Source: Desulfonatronaceae bacterium UBA663
GTDB lineage: Bacteria; Desulfobacterota; Desulfovibrionia; Desulfovibrionales; Desulfonatronaceae
DNA: 6,683 nt
NCBI GenBank assembly: GCA_002299865.1
Contig: DBNV01000018.1
Coordinates: 1-6,683 of the forward strand
Direction of reading: 5' to 3'
A model generated the notes under the pieces. It did no database searches. It was given only the letters and a program-made list of their open reading frames with translations, and was not told the origin of the DNA. Positions within the stretch are counted from its first letter, which is position 1; each line of letters starts with the position of its first letter. Shown one piece after another: positions 1 to 5,409 of this stretch. Made by a program: the position numbers and the translations under genes.

Positions 1-268
1 GCCTGGGCGTGGGCTGTTCGGGAATCTTCACCTCGGCCGTGGGTGGCGGCGCGGGCCTAGGGGGAGCGACGGGCCCGGGCCGGCCCGGCGCCGGCGGGGC
101 CAAGGTCACCAGATCCACATGATAGACCACGGGTTGATCCAGCCGAATATGTAATGGCTTGCTGAAAGGCCACTGCACCATGCTCAGCGCGACCACTCCC
201 ACATGCAACACCAGGGAGAGTCCAAAGGCAAGGAAATGACCGGGGATGCCCGCGACCGGCCTAATCAT
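1..268 (-). CDS. tolA: TolA/TonB-like energy transducer, N-terminal part (cut by left window edge)
   Basis: Reading the minus strand from the ATG at 268 gives 89 open codons to the window edge. Residues 1-10 are a short cytoplasmic tail and 11-31 form a single hydrophobic helix. That helix contains S18-L-V-L-H22, the Ser/His pair that TolA and TonB use to couple to the TolQR or ExbBD motor; as I recall, E. coli TolA has S18 and H22 too. From about residue 58 the chain is proline-rich (14 of 32 residues), as expected for a periplasm-spanning stalk. The gene starts 14 bases after tolR, with a Shine-Dalgarno-like AGGTGG 7 bases upstream. Its position after tolQ and tolR favours TolA, the link to the Tol-Pal outer-membrane system, but the C-terminal domain that would separate TolA from TonB is outside the window. 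Confidence 0.82.
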   Translation of the reverse strand, partial: MIRPVAGIPGHFLAFGLSLVLHVGVVALSMVQWPFSKPLHIRLDQPVVYHVDLVTLAPPAPGRPGPVAPPRPAPPPTAEVKIPEQPTPR

Positions 269-275
269 GCCAAAA

Positions 276-281
276 CCACCT
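276..281 (-). promoter_or_regulatory. Ribosome binding site of the tolA-like gene
   Basis: AGGTGG on the minus strand lies 7 bases before the ATG at 268. It supports a start that cannot be checked by protein length because the gene leaves the window. Confidence 0.6.
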
Positions 282-282
282 G

Positions 283-693
283 TTATCGCTGCTCCGGTTC
301 TAATTCCGCTACTATGCCAAGGCGATTCACGCCGGCTTCCTTGGCCTCGGCCATTACCCGCACCACCAGACCATATGGGACTTCCTTATCCGCACGCAAA
401 TAAACGATCTTCTCCCTGGCTTGAATCAACCGGCTTAAGTGTGAACCCAGTTCCTCCACTCCGACCTCGTACTGATCCAATAGGATCACCCCGTCCTTGC
501 GCACGGTCACCACCAATGTGTCCTCATCCTGGGGCAAAACCTGCACGGTCCTGGCCTGAGGCAGGTCCACCTCCAGACCCTCGGTCATGAACGGCGCTGC
601 GACCATGAAGATGACCAGCAACACGAGCATCACGTCGACAAAGGGGACCACGTTCATTTGATCCATGTACCGGCCGGACTGTTGCGCTTCCAT
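283..693 (-). CDS. tolR: TolR, ExbD/TolR-family biopolymer transport protein
   Basis: A 136-residue inner-membrane protein, close to the usual 130-150 residues of the ExbD/TolR family. A short cytoplasmic tail leads into one transmembrane helix (about residues 14-36) carrying Asp20 in the motif VPFVDVMLVLL. This is the protonatable aspartate on the proton path of TolQR. The rest is the periplasmic domain that dimerises and interacts with the cell wall and TolA. The N-terminal half (PFMTEGLEVDLPQA) follows the family pattern of a membrane helix followed by a segment ending in hydrophobic and proline residues. An AGGAG 9 bases before the ATG fixes the start. It lies 62 bases after tolQ and 14 bases before the tolA-like gene. 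ExbD is the alternative name, but a TolA-like gene next door favours TolR. Confidence 0.93.
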   Translation of the reverse strand: MEAQQSGRYMDQMNVVPFVDVMLVLLVIFMVAAPFMTEGLEVDLPQARTVQVLPQDEDTLVVTVRKDGVILLDQYEVGVEELGSHLSRLIQAREKIVYLRADKEVPYGLVVRVMAEAKEAGVNRLGIVAELEPEQR

Positions 694-702
694 GCATCAC
701 AT

Positions 703-707
703 CTCCT
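703..707 (-). promoter_or_regulatory. Ribosome binding site of tolR
   Basis: AGGAG on the minus strand, with 9 bases to the ATG at 693. It selects this ATG over the out-of-frame ATG four bases further upstream (at 697). Confidence 0.6.
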
Positions 708-730
708 GTTCTATGGTGTGTAAGTCAATG

Positions 731-750
731 CGCTCCGCCTTGGCGGACGC
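731..750 (-). other. Hairpin in the tolQ-tolR intergenic gap
   Basis: On the minus strand TCCGCC and GGCGGA are separated by only two A, giving a five-pair stem with a CAAG loop (the sixth pair would leave a two-base loop). With one bulged G, CGC and GCG can extend the stem. It lies in the 62-base gap, the largest between the coding genes from the kinases to tolA. No run of T follows, so it does not look like a Rho-independent terminator. It could be an RNA stability or processing element that sets the TolQ:TolR ratio, or it could be chance in GC-rich DNA. Confidence 0.4.
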
Positions 751-755
751 GGCGA

Positions 756-1475
756 TCAGGTGAGAATCTGCTCGTTCAGGCCGTTGTCCGGGTCTTCCAC
801 GTGCCCGGCGACCCAGGGTAGCTCCCGCTGAACGCGGTTTAGAAAAGCTCCGGCAAAGTTGACCAGTTCCACTTCAATGCTGCCTAAGACCCCTCGAAAA
901 AAATTGTAGGCTATGGAAGCCGGGATGGCCACGGCCAAGCCGATGGCCGTGACCAGCAGCGCCTCGGACAACCCCGGAGCCACGGTGGCCAGGGATGCGC
1001 TCTTCGTCACCCCGATGGCGTGGAAGGAATGCATAATGCCCCAGACCGTCCCGAACAGGCCGATGAAGGGCGCGGTGCTGGCGCAGGTGGCCAGGAAGGG
1101 CAGCGTGGCGGTCAGATTTTCCAGAGAGAGGTTGATATTCTGGCGCAAGACCCGGCGCAGGTTGTCCATGGCGATACGGCTTTTTTGAGCCGCAGGCATG
1201 ACGGCCCCTTCCAGCCGCTTCAACTCGGCCACCGCCTGATAGGCCAAAGGATAGAGCGGGGAATCCGGGCCCCGGGCCAGAATCTGCACGGCCGAGCCAA
1301 GATCCGGAGCGGCCTGAAAGCGCTTGAAGTCCTGGACGGCCTGTCGCCTGGCTCGGCGCAAGGATTTGATCTTGTAAAAAATAATGCTCCAACTGATCAG
1401 GGACATGGCCACCAGAAGCACGATCACGAATTTGACCACGACAGTGGCATGACGCAACATCTCAAAAAGATCCAT
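756..1475 (-). CDS. tolQ: TolQ, MotA/TolQ/ExbB-family proton channel protein
   Basis: A 239-residue polytopic inner-membrane protein, the usual size for TolQ (about 230 residues). Predicted membrane segments lie at about 11-33, 124-150 and 168-193, with a large basic cytoplasmic loop between the first and second. This matches the three-helix TolQ/ExbB layout. The family core is clear: CASTAPFIGLFGTVWGIM at about 131-148 and the stretch GLSEALLVTAIGLAVAIPA at about 168-186. Thr143 and Thr176 correspond to the channel threonines known in TolQ and ExbB. With TolR it forms the proton-driven motor that energises TolA for outer-membrane constriction. The ATG has an AGGA 7 bases upstream and lies 21 bases after the sirtuin stop codon, so it is probably co-transcribed with it. 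A generic ExbB role is possible, but context favours Tol. Confidence 0.94.
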   Translation of the reverse strand: MDLFEMLRHATVVVKFVIVLLVAMSLISWSIIFYKIKSLRRARRQAVQDFKRFQAAPDLGSAVQILARGPDSPLYPLAYQAVAELKRLEGAVMPAAQKSRIAMDNLRRVLRQNINLSLENLTATLPFLATCASTAPFIGLFGTVWGIMHSFHAIGVTKSASLATVAPGLSEALLVTAIGLAVAIPASIAYNFFRGVLGSIEVELVNFAGAFLNRVQRELPWVAGHVEDPDNGLNEQILT

Positions 1476-1482
1476 GAGGTTT

Positions 1483-1486
1483 TCCT
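1483..1486 (-). promoter_or_regulatory. Weak ribosome binding site of tolQ
   Basis: AGGA on the minus strand, 7 bases before the ATG at 1475, in the 21-base gap after the sirtuin gene. Confidence 0.45.
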
Positions 1487-1496
1487 GTCTTCAATG

Positions 1497-2246
1497 TTAT
1501 GATTGTTCCAATACCTCGACCAAGGCCGGCAGACATTCCTCGGCCGGCAGATCCAGGCGCACGTCGGCCAAGTCGCCGTAGCTGGTCGGCCCCAGATTGA
1601 TTTCCAAGACACGCCCGCCGCCCTGCTTGACGTGCTCTGGAATGGCATTGGCCGGAGCCACGTCTCCGGAAGTGCCGATGATCACCACCAGGTCGGCCCT
1701 AGCTGTAAGCCGCTGGGCCTCGGACATGGCCCGCGAGGGGATGGCCTCGCCGAAAAAAACCAGGTCCGGACGGATGACCCGTCCGCAATGATCGCACAGC
1801 CAGGGCAAATCTTCCGGCTTAAGACGCGCGGCCCGGTCGGCGGGGTATGCCCGACGGCACCCGTTGCAGTAAAATTTCCGGCAATTGCCGTGGAATTCGA
1901 CCACCCGGCCGGAACCGGCCTGCTCATGCAGGCCGTCGATGTTCTGGGTGATGATCGCCTCCAGCAACCCGGCTTTCTCCAGGCGGACCAAGGCCTGATG
2001 CGCCGGATTGGGGGAGGCGGCGCTAAAAAGGCGCAAGGCGTCCAGCAAAAACTCCCAGACCGCGCGGGGATCATGATCCAGGGCCCAGGAACTGGCCACC
2101 AGGTCCGGGTTAAACCGGGACCATAGTCCTTTGGGGCTGCGAAAGTCCGGGATGCCGCTGGGCACGGATATTCCAGCACCGGTAAGGGCGATGGCGCATC
2201 GCGAGGATCGCCACAACGAGGCGGCTTGGAGGATCAGCGCGTTCAT
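1497..2246 (-). CDS. SIR2-family NAD-dependent protein deacylase (sirtuin)
   Basis: A 249-residue sirtuin, which removes acyl groups from lysine while consuming NAD+ in the cytoplasm. Motifs run in family order: GAGIS at 23-27 and PDFRS at 33-37 (NAD binding), TQNIDGLH at 100-107, catalytic His119 in FHG, zinc cysteines C127, C130, C151 and C154, FFGE at 164-167, GTS at 191-193, and a late IN motif near 216. Where CobB and SIRT5 have a Tyr and an Arg that bind succinyl groups, this protein has Leu67 and Ala70, so a deacetylase is more likely than a desuccinylase. The frame is open 56 codons further upstream, but those overlap the PHP gene and have no sirtuin character. The ATG at 2246 puts the Rossmann fold at the right distance. 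No good Shine-Dalgarno is visible there, so translation may depend on coupling to the gene 28 bases upstream. Confidence 0.93.
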   Translation of the reverse strand: MNALILQAASLWRSSRCAIALTGAGISVPSGIPDFRSPKGLWSRFNPDLVASSWALDHDPRAVWEFLLDALRLFSAASPNPAHQALVRLEKAGLLEAIITQNIDGLHEQAGSGRVVEFHGNCRKFYCNGCRRAYPADRAARLKPEDLPWLCDHCGRVIRPDLVFFGEAIPSRAMSEAQRLTARADLVVIIGTSGDVAPANAIPEHVKQGGGRVLEINLGPTSYGDLADVRLDLPAEECLPALVEVLEQS

Positions 2247-2274
2247 GAGTGATGCAAAGAGAACAGGCCGTCCG

Positions 2275-2937
2275 TCAACGCCGACCGGAGCCAAGCGTTG
2301 CGGCGAGGATAGCCCGGGCATTGGCTTCGGCCTCCAAGTACTCCTGCTCGGACAAACCCGCGCCCAAGGCCACGTTGCGGCGCAGCTCCCGAGACACCAA
2401 GTCGCCTGAAGCATGGGCGTCGTTGTTGATCACCAGTTTGACGCCGAAACGTCTGGCCATGACCGCCACATGGCCGTTGGTCAGGCTGTGCCCCTTGCGC
2501 GTGGTGATCTCCAGGTACACGCCCTTTTCCGCCGCCAGACGGGCATCCTCAGGGGTAATCAGGCCGGGATGGGCCAGCACGTCAACCCCGGCCTCAATGG
2601 CTGCCAGATTGGTGCCCACCTCAACCGGCTCCACCACGGTCTCGCCGTGCACGAGAACGATTTGCGCTCCGTTTAGTCGAGCCGTCTCCACCGTCCGCCC
2701 GATCAAGGCCGGGGGAACATGCGTCAATTCCACTCCCAACAAAAGATCCACGCCGTGATAGGCTGCGCCCTGTGAGGCCACTCGAGCCACGTCCTCCAAA
2801 AGATGCAGCAGATTGCTGGCGTCGGCGTGGTCGGTCAGGGCCAGGGCCTGGTATCCGGCGAACCTGGCCCGCCTGGCCAGTTCGGAGGGCAGCAAGGCGC
2901 CGTCGCTGAAAAAGGTGTGGGTGTGTAGGTCAATCAT
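2275..2937 (-). CDS. PHP-domain metal-dependent phosphoesterase
   Basis: A 220-residue single-domain PHP protein of the polymerase and histidinol phosphatase superfamily, which hydrolyses phosphoesters with two or three bound metal ions. The expected ligands appear in order: His5 and His7 in DLHTHT, Asp12 in FSDG, Asp36-His37 in LTDHAD, Glu70 in GVELTH, His97 in LVHGET, His123 in AHPG, and Asp173 with His175 in INNDAHASG. A nearly complete ligand set suggests an active enzyme. The substrate cannot be told; relatives include histidinol phosphatases and nucleotide or RNA phosphoesterases, and no histidine-biosynthesis gene lies nearby. The ATG at 2937 begins MIDLHTHT, right at the first metal motif, two bases after the DUF151 stop. 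An upstream in-frame start would overlap that gene without adding any domain. Confidence 0.9.
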   Translation of the reverse strand: MIDLHTHTFFSDGALLPSELARRARFAGYQALALTDHADASNLLHLLEDVARVASQGAAYHGVDLLLGVELTHVPPALIGRTVETARLNGAQIVLVHGETVVEPVEVGTNLAAIEAGVDVLAHPGLITPEDARLAAEKGVYLEITTRKGHSLTNGHVAVMARRFGVKLVINNDAHASGDLVSRELRRNVALGAGLSEQEYLEAEANARAILAATLGSGRR

Positions 2938-2939
2938 GG

Positions 2940-3434
2940 TCACATCTTGTATTTGGTGTCCCCGGGGGAATACTTCTCTAGAATTTCGTTCCACTGCTGG
3001 GCGTCCTCGGTTTTGAGCACCGCCTGATACTGTTTTTCGCGGACTTCCACTATCTGGGCCAGAACCTCCTCGCTGACCCTGATGGGCACTTGGGCGCGCA
3101 AGCCCAAGGCAATAGCGTCGGAAGGCCGGGAGTCTATGCGTTTGAGCTTGTCGCCCTGCAAAACCTCTATCTCGGCGAAATACGTGTTGTCCTGCAAGCG
3201 GACCACATCCACGAAACGCACCTCCCCATCCAGGGCCTGGATGGCTTGCAGGAGCAGGTCGTGGGTCATGGGCCTGGGCAGGCGAACGTTGTTCAAGACC
3301 ATGGAGATGGCCACGGCCTCCATGGCTCCGATCCAGATGGGCAAAACCTGTTTTTCTTCCTTGTCCTTGAGGATCAACACCGGGACCTGGCTGTCTTCGT
3401 CCAGTGCCAAACCGTAAATATGCATCTCAATCAT
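2940..3434 (-). CDS. DUF151 / bifunctional nuclease (BFN) family protein
   Basis: A 164-residue protein of the DUF151/BFN family. The opening pattern (YGLALDEDSQVPVLILKD, then LPIWIGAMEAVAI) and the later motif DSRPSDAIALGLRAQVPI are the family hallmarks. Plant members have been reported to have DNase and RNase activity, hence the name; the role of most bacterial members is unsettled. No signal peptide or membrane segment is seen. The start at 3434 is well supported: its ATG shares ATGA with the miaB stop, and GGAGGA lies 7 bases upstream. The frame is open for eight more codons upstream, but these lie inside miaB and have no ribosome site. DUF151 genes often sit beside miaB, so a link to tRNA or RNA metabolism is possible, but this is inference. 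Confidence 0.92.
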   Translation of the reverse strand: MIEMHIYGLALDEDSQVPVLILKDKEEKQVLPIWIGAMEAVAISMVLNNVRLPRPMTHDLLLQAIQALDGEVRFVDVVRLQDNTYFAEIEVLQGDKLKRIDSRPSDAIALGLRAQVPIRVSEEVLAQIVEVREKQYQAVLKTEDAQQWNEILEKYSPGDTKYKM

Positions 3435-4798
3435 GGCTCGTCCTCCATCTTTCCCCATAGGGAATGCTTTTTGGCCTCCAGGATGCGCACCCGGACCAGT
3501 CTGCGGCTCGGATCAAAACCGCTGCGAACCCTGAAATTGACCACCCGTCCGACTTCGTCCCGTCCCCGCAAGCATTGTTCGTCATGCCCGGCGCCTGCCG
3601 ACGTCGCAGGCGTCTTCCTGCTCGGCCCTTCCACCAGGACTTGGGCGCACCACCCCACCTGATTCCGCAAGGCGGCCCAGGAAAGCTGGTTTTGCAGCTC
3701 CTGCAGACGCCGCAGCCGATCAGCCTTTACTTCCGGAAAAATCTTGTTGTCCATCAAGGCGGCCCTGGTGCCCGGACGATCAGAATACATGAAGGAAAAG
3801 CTGTTCTCAAAACCGATCCCGCGCACCGCTTCCAGGGTCTGTTCAAAATCCTCCTCGGTTTCGCCGGGAAACCCCACGATCAGGTCCGTGCTCAGAACAA
3901 TGTCCGGCCTGGCCCGGCGTAAAAGCTCCACCTTTTCCAGGTACGCCTCCAGAGTATATTTTCGGTCCATGGTGCGCAAGATTGAATCTGCCCCGGACTG
4001 AAGCGGCAAATGCAGTTGAGGGCACAAATTATCCAGGCTTCCGAACGCTTCGATGGTCTTTTCCGAAAGATCCTTGGGGTGCGAAGTGGTGAAACGCAGC
4101 CGCCGCAACCCAGGCAAGGCGGCAATGGACGCCAGAAGCTCCGGGAAGCCGGGCTCGGCCCCACCGGCATCCTGGCCGTAACTGTTCACGTTCTGCCCTA
4201 AAAGGGTGATCTCCAAAACACCCCTGGACACCAGGGCCCGGCACTCATCGAGAATGGACGCGCTGGCCCGGGAACGTTGTCTGCCGCGGGTCAGGGGCAC
4301 GATGCAGTAGGAGCAAAAATTGTCGCAGCCTTGCATGATGTTCACGTAAGCCTGGGCGCTTTCTCCCGCCTGCGGCAAGGCCATGTCCCGTTCCGGGAAT
4401 GCCTCGGTGAAGTCCAGGAGGCTCACCCGCGCCTCCGGCTCCCGGACAAGCCGCGCCAGGGTCTGCGGGACCAGGAGCAGTCCGTCCGGGCCGAACACGA
4501 GACGGACAAAGGGAAAACGGACCCAGAACGCTTCGCCCACCTGCTGGGCTACGCACCCGCCTACGGCCACGATCAGGCTCGGTTTTTTCAGCCAGTAGTC
4601 TCGCAACCGTCCGAGATGACTGTACACCTTCTGCTCCGGCTTGTCCCTAACGCTGCATGTATTCACGACAAGCACGTCCGCCAAGGCCTCGTCGCCCTCC
4701 TCCCAGCCCAAGGCCTTCAGGCCGTGGCCCAGCCACAGGGAGTCGTTGACGTTCATCTGACAGCCGAAGGTGGTCACATGATAACGCATGATGTTCAT
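3431..4798 (-). CDS. miaB: MiaB, tRNA-2-methylthio-N6-isopentenyladenosine-37 synthase
   Basis: A 455-residue radical-SAM methylthiotransferase that adds a methylthio group to i6A37 of tRNAs reading U-starting codons. The N-terminal domain holds the cysteines of the auxiliary iron-sulfur cluster: Cys13 in FGCQMN, Cys48 in NTCSVRDK and Cys82 in GGC. The radical-SAM CxxxCxxC is Cys158, Cys162, Cys165 in QGCDNFCSYC, followed by IVPLTRGRQRSR. Further family signatures are LLGQNVNSYG, TSHPKDL, LHLPLQSG and DLIVGFPGETEEDF, and the C-terminal TRAM domain (VLVEGPSRK ... HSLWG). SVRDK after the second cysteine and QMN after the first point to MiaB rather than MtaB or RimO. ATGs at 4807, 4798 and 4789 are all possible. 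I chose 4798 because it shares ATGA with the upstream kinase stop; another choice moves the N-terminus by only three residues. No miaA is in the window. Confidence 0.96.
   Translation of the reverse strand: MNIMRYHVTTFGCQMNVNDSLWLGHGLKALGWEEGDEALADVLVVNTCSVRDKPEQKVYSHLGRLRDYWLKKPSLIVAVGGCVAQQVGEAFWVRFPFVRLVFGPDGLLLVPQTLARLVREPEARVSLLDFTEAFPERDMALPQAGESAQAYVNIMQGCDNFCSYCIVPLTRGRQRSRASASILDECRALVSRGVLEITLLGQNVNSYGQDAGGAEPGFPELLASIAALPGLRRLRFTTSHPKDLSEKTIEAFGSLDNLCPQLHLPLQSGADSILRTMDRKYTLEAYLEKVELLRRARPDIVLSTDLIVGFPGETEEDFEQTLEAVRGIGFENSFSFMYSDRPGTRAALMDNKIFPEVKADRLRRLQELQNQLSWAALRNQVGWCAQVLVEGPSRKTPATSAGAGHDEQCLRGRDEVGRVVNFRVRSGFDPSRRLVRVRILEAKKHSLWGKMEDEP
3441..3446 (-). promoter_or_regulatory. 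Strong ribosome binding site of the DUF151 gene
   Basis: GGAGGA on the minus strand inside the last codons of miaB, 7 bases before the ATG at 3434. It is the best Shine-Dalgarno in the window and decides this start over the longer frame. Confidence 0.75.
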
Positions 4799-5406
4799 TT
4801 CATCCATAGATCGAAAAACTCAAGAACCCGGTCCCGGGCTTCCAAAACAGTCATGTGTTCCGAATCCACGACGCACTCGGCGCCGGGGTCCTCCTCAAAG
4901 GGCGCGTCCACCCCGATCACCTCTCCCAGACCCGGATATTCCCGTCCGGTGCGCCTTCTGTCCAGGGCCTTGGCGTACAACCCAGCCATGACCAGCCCTT
5001 CGGGCCGGGCCCGCTCCCTGGCCATGGCTGCGTCCAGAGAACACCGAACATAGACCTCAGCGAACCTTGGGATCAACTTTCTGGCCGCATGGCGCAGGCT
5101 TACGCGGTGCGCAGCACCGTCCATGATCACACCCCGGCCTTGCTCCACAAACCCAGCTGCCTCGCGCATGAAAAACTCATAAGCCCGGGTCCGCTCCTCG
5201 GCAGAATAGCTTGGTGTCGGAAAATAGATTTTTCGGCGGGCGTCCATCTCCAGGTACACGACGTCAATGCCCAGATCCCGAAGGGCCACTGAAACCGCTC
5301 TGGCCACGGAGCTTTTTCCGGAGCCGGGCAGGCCCACGAACCACAGGGCCCACCCCGGGGCAGGCACGCTGGGAGCGTCGTCCCGAAGCGACCGACAACT
5401 ATTCAA
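4795..5406 (-). CDS. P-loop kinase related to adenylylsulfate kinase (CysC-like)
   Basis: A protein of up to 203 residues with Walker A GLPGSGKSS at 25-33. The fold-level landmarks of APS kinase follow: Asp55 in EMDARR (where CysC has DGDNVR), SAEER at 68-72 (the SxxDR motif), FVEQGRGVIMDG (FADAG ... region), EVYVRCSLDAAMAR at 117-130, GLYAKA at 142-147 and GVDAPFEE at 165-172. The ATP-binding part is well kept, while several APS-contacting positions differ (see findings). The gene could be a divergent APS kinase or a kinase for another small molecule; a Campylobacter CysC homologue phosphorylates cytidine diphosphoramidate for capsule modification. The start is uncertain: TTG at 5406 comes just one codon after the upstream gene's TAG, in the same frame and with a poor ribosome site; GTG at codon 14 is an alternative. 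The stop overlaps miaB by ATGA. Confidence 0.8.
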   Translation of the reverse strand: MNSCRSLRDDAPSVPAPGWALWFVGLPGSGKSSVARAVSVALRDLGIDVVYLEMDARRKIYFPTPSYSAEERTRAYEFFMREAAGFVEQGRGVIMDGAAHRVSLRHAARKLIPRFAEVYVRCSLDAAMARERARPEGLVMAGLYAKALDRRRTGREYPGLGEVIGVDAPFEEDPGAECVVDSEHMTVLEARDRVLEFFDLWMK

Positions 5407-5409
5407 CTG

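Noticed and set aside
246..590. Plus-strand open frame opposite tolR, very rich in proline
   Set aside because: Its proline richness mirrors the base composition of the opposite strand; tolR has the conserved helix and Asp20.
1503..2126. 207-codon plus-strand open frame antisense to the sirtuin
   Set aside because: The sirtuin frame carries every family motif; the antisense product is low in structure, rich in Gly, Pro and Gln, and resembles nothing.
2247..2414. 56-codon N-terminal extension of the sirtuin
   Set aside because: It overlaps the PHP gene in another frame, and its residues (rich in Trp, Arg, Pro and Ser) look like a shadow of that gene. The ATG at 2246 gives a normal sirtuin length.
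3090..3662. 190-codon plus-strand open frame across DUF151 and the miaB end
   Set aside because: It is antisense to two confirmed genes and to their ATGA junction, with no motif.
4277..5053. 258-codon plus-strand open frame antisense to miaB and the CysC-like kinase
   Set aside because: It lies wholly opposite two well-supported genes, its translation shows no recognisable motif, and long antisense frames are expected in GC-rich coding DNA.
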